The position numbers and the translations under genes were made by a program. Shown here in pieces: positions 8,565 through 16,649 of a stretch of 64,000 bases of DNA. Numbering within the stretch: the stretch's first letter is position 1; each line of letters opens with the position of its first letter. The DNA comes from Saccharofermentans sp. (GTDB lineage Bacteria > Bacillota > Clostridia > Saccharofermentanales > Saccharofermentanaceae), in the NCBI GenBank assembly GCA_024691325.1, contig JAILNR010000014.1:1-64000 (forward strand), written 5' to 3'. Under the pieces are notes generated by a model, which was not told the origin of the DNA, ran no database searches, and saw only the letters and a program-made list of their open reading frames with translations.

Positions 8565-8583
8565 TTGATTCACGGAGGTAAAT

Positions 8584-10044
8584 ATGGCTTTAATCAATAT
8601 CAAAGATCTGTCATTCGGATACGACGGCACGGATAAGATGCTGTTCGAACATGTTGATGTCGGTATCGATACTTCATGGCGTCTGGCTTTGACCGGAAGA
8701 AACGGGAGAGGCAAGACCACTTTCTTTAAACTTCTTAAAGGTGAGCTTTCTTACTCGGGGACGATAACAGGGGTGCCCCGGACAGTCTCATTTCCCTGCA
8801 AAAGCATCGATGATGTTCCGGACTGGAAGATAAGAAAAGAGTTAAATCTCATGAACGCGGACCCCGACATCATGTGGCGCCCGCTCACAACGCTATCGGG
8901 AGGTGAGAGGACCAAGCTCATGTTAGCTTATCTTTTCAGCTGCGATGATGCTTATCCTCTCATAGATGAGCCGACCAATCATCTCGACCGCAAGGGCAGG
9001 GAAGTGGTGTCTTCATACCTTGCGAAAAAAGACGGCTTCATCGTGATCTCACATGACAGCGACTTCCTCGACCGGTGTACCGACCACACCCTGGTGATCA
9101 AGAAAACCGGGCTTGAACTTACAGCTTCAAATTTCTCTACGTGGTGGGAAAACAACGAGAAGAAACTAAGCGGGGAGAGGGCAAAGAACGAACAGCTCAA
9201 AAGGGAGATGAGCGACATTAAGACCGCGATGAAGAAGAATTCCGAATGGGCTTCAAAAGCTGAGAAGAATAAGAACCGTGCTAATGCTCCTTCGAAGGTT
9301 GCCGAGAACCACTGGACGAGAGCATATGAAGCATCAAAATCAGCGAAGCTTATGTCTTTGGCAGGTAATCTTCAAAGACGCAATGAGAGAAAGCTCGAAG
9401 AACGCTCGAATCTTCTAAAGGATGTGGAACGTGAGGAGAAACTAAAGATCACAGGAAGCACACATCATAACAAGACTCCGGTCAAGTTCGATAATGTTGC
9501 TTTGAAAAGAGACGGTATCGATGTGGTAAGCGGAGTATCATTTGTGATCGAGCGCGGTGATAAAGTATCAGTCATAGGTGAGAACGGCTGTGGAAAAAGC
9601 ACACTCATTAAACTTATGGCAGGCTTAGGTCAGAATGAAGGAATAAGCTATGAGGGTGATGTTTATATGGCGCCCGGACTTAAGCTGTCGTATGTCGGCC
9701 AGGATACTTCTGAACTTGCAGGTACCATATACGATACCGCTGTTGAAAGGGGAGTCGATAAGACTCAGCTTAGCACCATACTTATCAAGATGGGATTTAC
9801 AAAACAGATGCTCGAGAAGGATGTGTGTGAATTGTCCCTTGGTCAGAAGAAGATAGTGATGATTGCTTTAAGTCTGTGTGAGAAGGCTGATATATATCTT
9901 TGGGATGAGCCTTTAAACTACATAGATGTCTATATCAGGAAAGAGATAGAAAGGCTTCTTACAGACAGCGACATTACACTGGTGTTTGTTGAACACGATA
10001 AGAGTTTCTCCGATAGTGTAGCAAATAAAGAGCTGGTCCTTTGA
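8584..10044 (+). CDS. Lsa-type ABC-F ribosomal protection protein
   Basis: This 486-residue soluble protein has two ABC domains and no membrane segments. Walker A motifs are at 38-46 (GRNGRGKTT) and 332-340 (GENGCGKST). Signatures are LSGGE (104-108) and LSLGQ (417-421). Both catalytic glutamates (E129, E442) are kept. A charged inter-domain linker (about 175-295) is the part that reaches into the ribosome. The N-terminal LSFGYDG and the WW segment in the first linker (SNFSTWW) match the Lsa family, which protects against lincosamides, streptogramin A and pleuromutilins. The leader peptide and attenuator upstream agree with drug-inducible expression. A strong GGAGG precedes the ATG by 5 nt. 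The drug spectrum is inferred. Confidence 0.85.
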   Translation: MALINIKDLSFGYDGTDKMLFEHVDVGIDTSWRLALTGRNGRGKTTFFKLLKGELSYSGTITGVPRTVSFPCKSIDDVPDWKIRKELNLMNADPDIMWRPLTTLSGGERTKLMLAYLFSCDDAYPLIDEPTNHLDRKGREVVSSYLAKKDGFIVISHDSDFLDRCTDHTLVIKKTGLELTASNFSTWWENNEKKLSGERAKNEQLKREMSDIKTAMKKNSEWASKAEKNKNRANAPSKVAENHWTRAYEASKSAKLMSLAGNLQRRNERKLEERSNLLKDVEREEKLKITGSTHHNKTPVKFDNVALKRDGIDVVSGVSFVIERGDKVSVIGENGCGKSTLIKLMAGLGQNEGISYEGDVYMAPGLKLSYVGQDTSELAGTIYDTAVERGVDKTQLSTILIKMGFTKQMLEKDVCELSLGQKKIVMIALSLCEKADIYLWDEPLNYIDVYIRKEIERLLTDSDITLVFVEHDKSFSDSVANKELVL

Positions 10045-10054
10045 CCAGCTCTTT
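10027..10054. terminator. Intrinsic terminator, likely bidirectional
   Basis: A perfect 12-bp stem, AAAGAGCTGGTC (10027-10038) with GACCAGCTCTTT (10043-10054), has a 4-nt loop. It overlaps the last codons of the ABC-F gene and lies between two convergent genes. Confidence 0.85.
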
Positions 10055-10079
10055 ATCGTTATATAGATGTGTATCTATG

Positions 10080-10667
10080 TTAATCCGGCCACTCAAAACT
10101 GTTCAGTATGTCTTCTGATACATCCCAGATGTGATCGTCTTCTGCCTCATCCTCGTCGTATACGCAAACGCCTACCATAACGAATTCATGATCGCCTATG
10201 AAGTAGTACTGTTCGGTATAAGGGGTGCAGTCCAGGATAAAACGGTAATAATCATTGCCGTTAATGGTTCCGGATGATTCCATTCTTGCTGTTCCGCCGT
10301 ATTGCTGCGCCTGCTGCTCGACCTGATCGAGTATCGCAATCGCAAATGTGCTGCTTTCTTCGGGTGAATAGTAGTTGTCTCCGTGCCTTACAACGATGTT
10401 GTTAGGAGGCGTGGAGGAGTTCTCGTTGCCTGCTTCGCAGAAGCAATATGCCTCGTCGTTTGATTGGGAAGGGACATAGACCCATCCGTGTGTTATCTCG
10501 AACGTGCCCCAGTCAGTCTCATAAATCTCCGGATCCTCACCTGAATCTTCTTCCTTATCTTCGTCACGGTCAGAGTGATTTCTTGTGCGAGACAATGTTG
10601 AGCATGAGGCGGTAAACAGAAATGAAGCAGCAAGCGTTAAAGCCAATATTCTCTTGAGATTCTTCAT
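10080..10667 (-). CDS. Secreted lipoprotein of unknown function
   Basis: A 195-residue protein with a lipoprotein signal: positive N-terminus, hydrophobic run 6-20 and lipidation cysteine C22 in FTASC. A highly acidic linker follows (about 30-52, rich in D and E). The mature domain contains alternating aromatic strands (GWVYVPS, YYRFILDCTPY, HEFVMVGVCVY). It resembles small clostridial surface lipoproteins that I cannot assign to a function. ATG 10667 is preferred over an upstream in-frame start, because GAGAGG lies 5 nt before it. Confidence 0.75.
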   Translation of the reverse strand: MKNLKRILALTLAASFLFTASCSTLSRTRNHSDRDEDKEEDSGEDPEIYETDWGTFEITHGWVYVPSQSNDEAYCFCEAGNENSSTPPNNIVVRHGDNYYSPEESSTFAIAILDQVEQQAQQYGGTARMESSGTINGNDYYRFILDCTPYTEQYYFIGDHEFVMVGVCVYDEDEAEDDHIWDVSEDILNSFEWPD

Positions 10668-10682
10668 GTGTACCTCTCGCAA

Positions 10683-10702
10683 ATATAGATTAACGTCTAT
10701 AT
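10683..10702. repeat. Inverted repeat over the lipoprotein promoter
   Basis: ATATAGA (10683-10689) and TCTATAT (10696-10702) are 7-bp arms around TTAACG. The right arm coincides with the minus-strand -10 box of the lipoprotein gene, so the element may be a repressor site. Confidence 0.45.
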
Positions 10703-10724
10703 GTAAAAATATTCTGTTTTACAA
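10696..10724 (-). promoter_or_regulatory. Promoter of the lipoprotein gene
   Basis: On the minus strand TTGTAA (10719-10724) and TATAGA (10696-10701) are 17 nt apart. The -35 box overlaps the -35 box of the divergent phosphate-transporter promoter by five bases. Confidence 0.5.
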
Positions 10725-10746
10725 AAGCCGTCAGGCTCATTATAAT
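10718..10746 (+). promoter_or_regulatory. Promoter of the Na/phosphate cotransporter gene
   Basis: TTTACA (10718-10723) and a perfect TATAAT (10741-10746) are 17 nt apart. The start of transcription should be near 10753, about 35 nt before the ATG. Confidence 0.75.
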
Positions 10747-10787
10747 ACATACAAGTGGTGTTTTATAGAAAATAACAGGTAAAAGGT

Positions 10788-12551
10788 ATGGATATATTCT
10801 CGTTTATCACTTTGTTTGGCGGTTTGGCATTCTTCCTCTACGGAATGAGCCTTTTGTCAGAATCATTAAAGAAGACTGCAGGCGGCAGACTAGAGAAACT
10901 TCTTAAGAAAGCAACTAATAATTCCTTCAAGGGACTTCTCATAGGAGCTCTTATCACTATAGCTATTCAGTCATCCTCTGCGATGACCGTCATGCTCGTC
11001 GGATTCGTTAACTCCGGCATCATGGAACTTGCCCAGACAGTAGGCGTTATATTCGGTTCTGATATCGGAACAACACTTACTGCATGGATTTTGTCACTTT
11101 CAGGTATTAATTCAGACGGCAATATATTCCTGAAGCTGCTCGAGCCTAAGTGCTTCTCTTTAATCTTCGCTCTTATCGGTGTGATCATGATAATGGGCTC
11201 GAAGAAGCAAAGAAGGAAAGATATCGGTATGATGCTCGTCGGATTCGGTATCCTTATGCAGGGTATGACCATGATGAGTTCTTCGATGACGCCTCTTAGG
11301 GATTCCGAGAGTTTTGTCAAAGTTCTGACTGCATTCAAGAATCCTCTGCTTGGCGTTCTTGCCGGTGCCCTTGTAACAGGCGTTATCCAAAGTTCAGCTG
11401 CTTCAATCGGTATTTTGCAGTCCATGTCCCTTACAGGTTCTATTACTTACGGCATGGCTATCCCCATCATAATGGGTGCTAATATCGGTACTTGCGCAAC
11501 GGCTGTCCTCTCATCCATAGGCGTTAACCGTGATGCTAAGAGAGTTACTGCCATTCATGTGGCAATCAAGGTCATAGGTACTGCTGTCTGGCTTATACTC
11601 TTCTATGCTCTTAATGCGATCATGAACTTCGAGTTTCTGGATAAGCCTGTAGGCATTGTCGGAATCGCTGCATTCCACTCGATTTTTAATATCGGTAATA
11701 CAATATTGTTGTTCCCCTTCAGAAAACAACTTGTTACTCTTGCCAAGATCATTGTTAAAGAATCTGACGAGGAGCAGGAGTTTAAACTTGATGAGCGTCT
11801 TATGACGAGCCCTCCGATCGCTGTATCAGAGTGTACCAACTCCATGGTCAAGATGGTTGGTAAGGCACAGAAAGGTCTGGATAAGGCTACAGACATGTTA
11901 GCTGACGGATACAACGATGATGACTTCGAGTTCGTTAAGAAGAACGAGGAAAAGGTCGACCACTACGAGGACCTTATCGGCTCGTTCCTTATGAAGCTTA
12001 CTACCACTCATCATCTTTCTGTTGAGGATAAGAACAGATCCTCGAAGATGATGCAGGCTGTAGGAGAATTTGAGCGAATTGCCGACCATGCTTCATATAT
12101 GGCGAATTCCGCTGAAGAGATCATGCGCAAGCAGATCGTTTTCTCACCTGATGCGGATAAGGAGATAAAGAGCCTTGTTGCCGCAGTCAAAGAGATCTAT
12201 ACCAATGCCATCGAGTGCTATCTTTCCGATGATGCGGAGATGGCCAAGAAGATCGGTCCTCTTAAGATCGTAATAAGCGAGATGTGCGATTCATATAAGG
12301 CTAACCACGTTGAGAGACTCTCAACCGGAGTATGTGAGCCGAGCCATGGCTTTGTTTACAACGATATTCTCTACAGCTGCGGAAGAATTGCCGACCACAG
12401 CCACAATATAGCGGCTATCGTTTACAGATTTAAGTCCGGGGAACAGACGGGGGATACTTACATGCATGACTTCAAGCAGCGTAAGGAAAGCGATGAAGCC
12501 CTGTACAGAGAATACTTTGAGAAATATGCTTCAAATGAAAAGGCGGTGTGA
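10788..12551 (+). CDS. Na/Pi cotransporter family protein with PhoU domain
   Basis: This 587-residue membrane protein is likely to move phosphate with sodium. The two inverted family repeats are seen as an IQSSSAMTVMLVGF segment near residue 60 and an IQSSAASIG segment near 200. About eight membrane segments fill residues 1-310. From about 340 to 560 the protein is soluble and helical, with two PhoU-like repeats containing the E/D-R-I-A-D-H pattern (FERIADHA, CGRIADHS). The PhoU part probably regulates transport or export. It is transcribed alone from a strong promoter and ends in a terminator. Confidence 0.88.
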   Translation: MDIFSFITLFGGLAFFLYGMSLLSESLKKTAGGRLEKLLKKATNNSFKGLLIGALITIAIQSSSAMTVMLVGFVNSGIMELAQTVGVIFGSDIGTTLTAWILSLSGINSDGNIFLKLLEPKCFSLIFALIGVIMIMGSKKQRRKDIGMMLVGFGILMQGMTMMSSSMTPLRDSESFVKVLTAFKNPLLGVLAGALVTGVIQSSAASIGILQSMSLTGSITYGMAIPIIMGANIGTCATAVLSSIGVNRDAKRVTAIHVAIKVIGTAVWLILFYALNAIMNFEFLDKPVGIVGIAAFHSIFNIGNTILLFPFRKQLVTLAKIIVKESDEEQEFKLDERLMTSPPIAVSECTNSMVKMVGKAQKGLDKATDMLADGYNDDDFEFVKKNEEKVDHYEDLIGSFLMKLTTTHHLSVEDKNRSSKMMQAVGEFERIADHASYMANSAEEIMRKQIVFSPDADKEIKSLVAAVKEIYTNAIECYLSDDAEMAKKIGPLKIVISEMCDSYKANHVERLSTGVCEPSHGFVYNDILYSCGRIADHSHNIAAIVYRFKSGEQTGDTYMHDFKQRKESDEALYREYFEKYASNEKAV

Positions 12552-12563
12552 TCACCGCCTTTT
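12538..12563. terminator. Intrinsic terminator between convergent genes
   Basis: AAAAGGCGGTG (12538-12548) and CACCGCCTTTT (12553-12563) form a perfect 11-bp stem with a 4-nt loop that includes the stop codon of the phosphate transporter. The A and T ends let it work in both directions. Confidence 0.88.
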
Positions 12564-12572
12564 GCTTTTCGC

Positions 12573-14474
12573 TTAGTTTGCTGCGCTCCAGCCGACTTCG
12601 TGCCAGCAGTTGTCAGTCCTGATATCGTCTTCTGATTCATAGTAGGGCATGGGAAGTGTGCCTGTGAACGGTACCTGTCCCGTTATGATATCAGCTATCG
12701 CGTTGCCGCCCTCGCTTCCCGGGAGGTAACACATTACGCACGAATCCCAGTCATCGATGTAATCGGAAATAATCATGTTGCGTCCTGCAACGATGAGTGT
12801 CAGAGTGGGAAGACCGGAATCTGCTGCTTCTTCGATGGCCGGACCGTTTCCGTCGAGTGCCTGCCATCCGTCAACGATGTCGAGAGTCTCGGTGTCGCCC
12901 AGCCACTCGGAGTAGGGGGATTCACCTATGCAAAGGACTACCATGTCGCATGTATCAATCTCATCGGGATCGGTAACAACTTCAAATCCAATCTCATCGG
13001 CGGCATTCTCCAAAGCTTCGAGAATGGTATTGCAGCCTGTGACAAAGTCCGTTCCCATATCTTCATCAGTTGCGCCCAGCCAGAAATAAGTCCATCCGCC
13101 GCAAAGCACGCCGGTGTCATCTGCTGCGGGGCCTGTTACATATACTCTCATTCCGGGTTCGATCGTGGAATAGTCACCTATCTTCAAGGGAACAAGGGAC
13201 TCTGCTGCGAGCGTTCTTGCAACTTCGTGGGATCTTTCTGAATTGTAGTCGTAGGTGGGATTAAAGTTCTCAACATAAGGATCATCAAATAATCCGCACT
13301 GAAGCTTAACTCTTATGATCCTTGTGACGGCGTCATCGATTCTCTCCTCTGTGATGTCTCCGGATTCGACTGCATCGATTATTATCTGACGGCATTCTTC
13401 GAAGTTCTCCCATTCCATGAGCATATCGATGCCTGCGTTCACGCACAGAATTACGTTTTCTCGTAAATCGGCTCCCGAACACTTCTCGATGGAATCCCAG
13501 TCAGATACGATGAATCCTTCAAATCCGAGATCGTTCTTCAAATACTGAAGATATTCTGCTGTCTCGTGCATCTTGGTGCCGCGCAGGGAAATGTGAGAGA
13601 CCATGATCGTCTGTGCTCCTGCGTTAACGAGGTCTTCATATACACCGAGAAGCTCTTCAATCTGCTCATCGGTAGGCTCGGAATTACCGCGGTCAATAAG
13701 GCGGTCGGCGTCAGAGTCCTCGCCGGTTCCGTAAACAACGTAGCCCTCACCGAAGAAGTGCTTGGGGCAGACGATAACTCCTTCTTCAAGCATGCCCCCT
13801 ACGAAAGTGAGGCTTAATTCATCACACATAGAGATCTCTGACGAGTAGCACTCGTATGTGCGTCCCCAGCGGGGATCGGTGGAGTTGGAAACAACGGGGC
13901 CGAAGTTCCAGATCATACCGGTGTGGATCATCTCACTGCCGACGATATGTCCGTATTCTTCTGTGAGTTCAAGGTCATGTGCTGCTCCGATGTTGATGTT
14001 GTGAGGGAAGATGACGCAGCCGCTTGCGTAGTTAATGCCGTGTACGCTGTCCTGTCCGAACAGGTAGGGGATAGCCGCCTCAGACATCATGGCGTCTTCC
14101 TGATATGAGTTGACGATTTCTCTCCACTCATCAGCGTCAGGGTTAGGCCAGTCTCCTATCTGGTGGAAGAGGGAGCCGTAATCGTACGCCTGCATATCCT
14201 CGTCGCTTACATTGTAGAAAGCACCCTGGACCATCTGTGCCGCCTTTTGTTCAAGTGTCAAAGTGGCAACGATTTCCTCAGCCGTCATGCCTTCGTAGAG
14301 ATTTAAGTCTATCTGCGTGACAGGCTCGGTCTCAATTGTTTCTTCCACAGGAGCAGTTCCTGTTTCTTCGGAAGTGACACTTTCCGCCACAGTCTGTTCA
14401 GTATCAACTGCACCGGAGCAGGCGCTTAATGTCAGAGCTCCTATTAATAATAAAGAAATTAACCTTCTATTCAT
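12573..14474 (-). CDS. Glycoside hydrolase family 3 lipoprotein
   Basis: A 633-residue surface-anchored enzyme, probably a beta-glucosidase or related exo-glycosidase. It has a lipoprotein signal ending in LTLSAC with C19, then a Thr/Glu-rich linker (about 20-55). The catalytic TIM barrel shows the GQDSVHG, KHFFGEG (about 238-244) and GFIVSDW blocks. D325 in SDW is the expected nucleophile. The second alpha/beta domain follows, ending in a TLPMPYY segment. The acid/base residue cannot be fixed by eye. It could release glucose or another monosaccharide outside the cell. It has its own promoter and AAGGAAGGG ribosome binding site. Confidence 0.88.
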   Translation of the reverse strand: MNRRLISLLLIGALTLSACSGAVDTEQTVAESVTSEETGTAPVEETIETEPVTQIDLNLYEGMTAEEIVATLTLEQKAAQMVQGAFYNVSDEDMQAYDYGSLFHQIGDWPNPDADEWREIVNSYQEDAMMSEAAIPYLFGQDSVHGINYASGCVIFPHNINIGAAHDLELTEEYGHIVGSEMIHTGMIWNFGPVVSNSTDPRWGRTYECYSSEISMCDELSLTFVGGMLEEGVIVCPKHFFGEGYVVYGTGEDSDADRLIDRGNSEPTDEQIEELLGVYEDLVNAGAQTIMVSHISLRGTKMHETAEYLQYLKNDLGFEGFIVSDWDSIEKCSGADLRENVILCVNAGIDMLMEWENFEECRQIIIDAVESGDITEERIDDAVTRIIRVKLQCGLFDDPYVENFNPTYDYNSERSHEVARTLAAESLVPLKIGDYSTIEPGMRVYVTGPAADDTGVLCGGWTYFWLGATDEDMGTDFVTGCNTILEALENAADEIGFEVVTDPDEIDTCDMVVLCIGESPYSEWLGDTETLDIVDGWQALDGNGPAIEEAADSGLPTLTLIVAGRNMIISDYIDDWDSCVMCYLPGSEGGNAIADIITGQVPFTGTLPMPYYESEDDIRTDNCWHEVGWSAAN

Positions 14475-14505
14475 TTAATAACCCTTCCTTTTAATCGATA
14501 GCGTC

Positions 14506-14535
14506 ATTATGCAAGAAAAAAGAACAAAAAGTCAA
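14506..14535 (-). promoter_or_regulatory. Promoter of the GH3 gene
   Basis: On the minus strand TTGACT (14530-14535) and CATAAT (14506-14511) are separated by an 18-nt T-rich spacer. Confidence 0.6.
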
Positions 14536-14554
14536 AAAATCTCAATAAAACCTA

Positions 14555-14583
14555 TTGCATAACAAAAACATTACATATAAAAT
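14555..14583 (+). promoter_or_regulatory. Promoter of the dcw cluster
   Basis: TTGCAT (14555-14560) and TAAAAT (14578-14583) are 17 nt apart. Transcription should start near 14590, immediately before the GTGGC repeats, and run into mraZ. Confidence 0.65.
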
Positions 14584-14591
14584 ACAGGTAC

Positions 14592-14637
14592 GTGGCGAAA
14601 AGTGGCAGAATATTTCACAAAAAGGGAGTAAAGTGTC
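14592..14637 (+). promoter_or_regulatory. Candidate MraZ operator repeats
   Basis: GTGGC occurs at 14592-14596 and again exactly 10 nt later at 14602-14606. Looser copies are AAGGGAG (14622-14628) and AGTGTC (14632-14637). MraZ is known to repress its own operon by binding short G-rich direct repeats about one helical turn apart near the promoter, and this fits. A separate palindrome, GTTACA-AG-TGTAAC (14645-14658), follows. Confidence 0.55.
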
Positions 14638-14676
14638 AGTAATCGTTACAAGTGTAACACAGAAGAGTAGAGGGTA

Positions 14677-15108
14677 ATGGCAAGGGACACTAAGAAAATC
14701 GATGCTAAGGGAAGATTCTTCATTCCCACAAAGCATAAGGAAAGCCTTGGAGACAAGCTGGTTGTAACAAACAGCTTGGATAAGGGCTATCTTTGTGTCT
14801 ATCCCGCCGAAGCCTTCGAGAAGGTGAAAGAGCAGCTCGGGAAATTGAATTCCATGGATATCCAGGTCAGAAAGATGAAGAGAATGATCATCGGTGAGGC
14901 TTTGGAGTGCAATATCGATTCCCAGGGAAGGATCAGTGTTACCCGCGAACTTTGGGACCGTATCGGTGCCGAGCCCGGAGAAGAGATCTGCGTATTCGAT
15001 ATCGACGGAAAGCTTGATATCTGCACGAAGGCTCACTACGACGCGGAGGACTATGACCTGAGTGCTATCGAAGGCCTCGAGACCAAGTACTACGTAGAAG
15101 GCCTCTGA
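14677..15108 (+). CDS. mraZ: Transcriptional regulator MraZ
   Basis: A 143-residue AbrB/MraZ-fold DNA-binding protein that normally represses the division and cell-wall cluster it heads. The two conserved DxxGR motifs are present: DAKGRFFIP near residue 9 and DSQGRISVT near residue 81. These mark the tandem half-domains that assemble into a ring. It starts with GAGGGTA before the ATG. Its stop overlaps the rsmH start by one base. Direct GTGGC repeats upstream are its likely binding sites. Confidence 0.95.
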   Translation: MARDTKKIDAKGRFFIPTKHKESLGDKLVVTNSLDKGYLCVYPAEAFEKVKEQLGKLNSMDIQVRKMKRMIIGEALECNIDSQGRISVTRELWDRIGAEPGEEICVFDIDGKLDICTKAHYDAEDYDLSAIEGLETKYYVEGL

Positions 15109-16067
15109 TGGAAGACTCAAGGAAAGAGAACGGATTTTCTCATATACCGGTCCTTTTCGATGAGTGCATGGACGCTCTTGATATCAAACCAGCCGGGATC
15201 TATGTGGATTGCACGGCGGGCGGAGGCGGCCACAGCGAGGGCATTCTGAACAGGTTAAGTCAGGAAGGGATGCTCATATCGCTTGATAAGGATGATGAAG
15301 CGCTTCAAGTTTGTAAACAAAAGGCGCTTACACATAAAGATAAGAACTGGCAGGTAATAAAGTCCGATTTCTCCATGATAGGAGAGGTTCTGGACGAACT
15401 GAATATTGACAAAGTTGACGGAATACTCGCAGACCTGGGTGTCTCCTCACATCAGATCGATACGGCACAAAGAGGTTTCTCGTACGCTGTTGACGGTCCG
15501 CTTGATATGAGGATGGACAGCTCGTCTCCGCTGTCGGCCTATGTGGTGGTGAACACCTATGACCAAAGAAAGCTTGAAGAGATATTCAGGCTTTACGGAG
15601 AAGAGAGGTATGCGGGAAGGATCGCTTCAGGGATCGTAAGGGACAGGGCGCTTAAGCCGTTTGGCACCACCTTGGAACTTGCGAAGGCCATCGCTTCTTA
15701 TATGCCTTCGAAGGCAAGATACGAAGACCAGCATCCTGCAAGAAGATGCTTCCAGGCAATAAGGATCGAAGTTAATCATGAGCTTCATTCTGTCAGGAAA
15801 CTTCTGCAGGAGGGACCGGTGCTTCTTAAACCGGGCGGAAGGATGGCTGTAATAAGCTTCCACTCGCTCGAGGACAGGATTGTCAAAGAAGAGTTCCGGA
15901 CTCATGAGAATCCCTGCACATGTCCGAAGGATTTTCCGATGTGTGTCTGCGGTAAGAAGAGCATCGGACGCGTGCTTACAAGAAAGCCTGTTACTGCAGG
16001 ACAGGAAGAACTTAAAAGAAATATGAGATCCCACAGCGCAAAGCTTAGGGTCTTCGAAAGAACATAA
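15108..16067 (+). CDS. rsmH: 16S rRNA m4C1402 methyltransferase RsmH
   Basis: This 319-residue methyltransferase uses SAM to N4-methylate C1402 in the decoding centre of 16S rRNA. The SAM-binding motif VDCTAGGGGHSEGIL is near residues 34-48. The family block GILADLGVSSHQID is near 105, and RCFQAIRIEVN and VISFHSLEDR follow. A cysteine-rich patch (CTCPKDFPMCVCGKK) near residues 270-285 is also usual for the family. It is coupled to mraZ, as in most Bacillota. Confidence 0.96.
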   Translation: MEDSRKENGFSHIPVLFDECMDALDIKPAGIYVDCTAGGGGHSEGILNRLSQEGMLISLDKDDEALQVCKQKALTHKDKNWQVIKSDFSMIGEVLDELNIDKVDGILADLGVSSHQIDTAQRGFSYAVDGPLDMRMDSSSPLSAYVVVNTYDQRKLEEIFRLYGEERYAGRIASGIVRDRALKPFGTTLELAKAIASYMPSKARYEDQHPARRCFQAIRIEVNHELHSVRKLLQEGPVLLKPGGRMAVISFHSLEDRIVKEEFRTHENPCTCPKDFPMCVCGKKSIGRVLTRKPVTAGQEELKRNMRSHSAKLRVFERT

Positions 16068-16100
16068 AGGCAAAAGCAACAAGTTAAACAGGGGGCGAAG

Positions 16101-16649
16101 ATGAAAGCTTCAGCACAATCTAACGAGTTCTATACTGAGATCTACATGCCTATCTCGAAGCAGATATTCGAGTATACGGCTTCTGATGTGGATGAGCAGA
16201 AGGCTAAGGAAGAGGAACTCAGGAAGCAGACCATCAAGATCAGAAGAGCTGCAAGAAGCAGAGGGTTCGAGGCCGTTGTTGCTGTCGGTCTCATTATAAC
16301 CATCGGCGTGTTCTTCATGTTGCTTATCAACCCCCAGGTAAGCCTTGCAGAATTGGCTAAGGATAATTCGGATTTGAAGGATCAGATAGCGGTGTTGAAA
16401 AGAAGTATCCTTGATTCCGAAGAGAACCTTAATGGTATAACAGATATGGACAGTATCAGAGCGCAGGCACTCGCTCTCGGTATGCAGGACCCGAATGCAA
16501 ATCAGGTCGTGACTATTCCGATGCCGGAGGATGACAAACTCGTAACTATGGTATCATATGACGAGGAGTTCGGAATCAGCGAGGAGGCGTATGACAGCGC
16601 TGTGGAGGCTCTGACAAACTACTACCTCGAAGAAGACGGCAACGGATGA
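16101..16649 (+). CDS. ftsL: FtsL/DivIC-type cell division protein
   Basis: This 182-residue bitopic protein has a cytoplasmic N-terminal part of about 55 residues, one membrane span (about 57-77) and an extracellular coiled coil (about 80-115). A divergent acidic tail ends it. Size, topology and position between rsmH and the division PBP identify it as FtsL-like, which with DivIC and FtsQ/DivIB activates septal peptidoglycan synthesis. Sequence identity in this family is poor, so the call rests on topology and context. GGGGGCGAAG directly precedes the ATG. It overlaps the next gene by 4 nt. Confidence 0.8.
   Translation: MKASAQSNEFYTEIYMPISKQIFEYTASDVDEQKAKEEELRKQTIKIRRAARSRGFEAVVAVGLIITIGVFFMLLINPQVSLAELAKDNSDLKDQIAVLKRSILDSEENLNGITDMDSIRAQALALGMQDPNANQVVTIPMPEDDKLVTMVSYDEEFGISEEAYDSAVEALTNYYLEEDGNG

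Noticed and set aside
14542..15120. Minus-strand frame of 192 residues over mraZ and its promoter
   Set aside because: mraZ and its promoter elements account for the region. The frame would cover the dcw promoter antisense.
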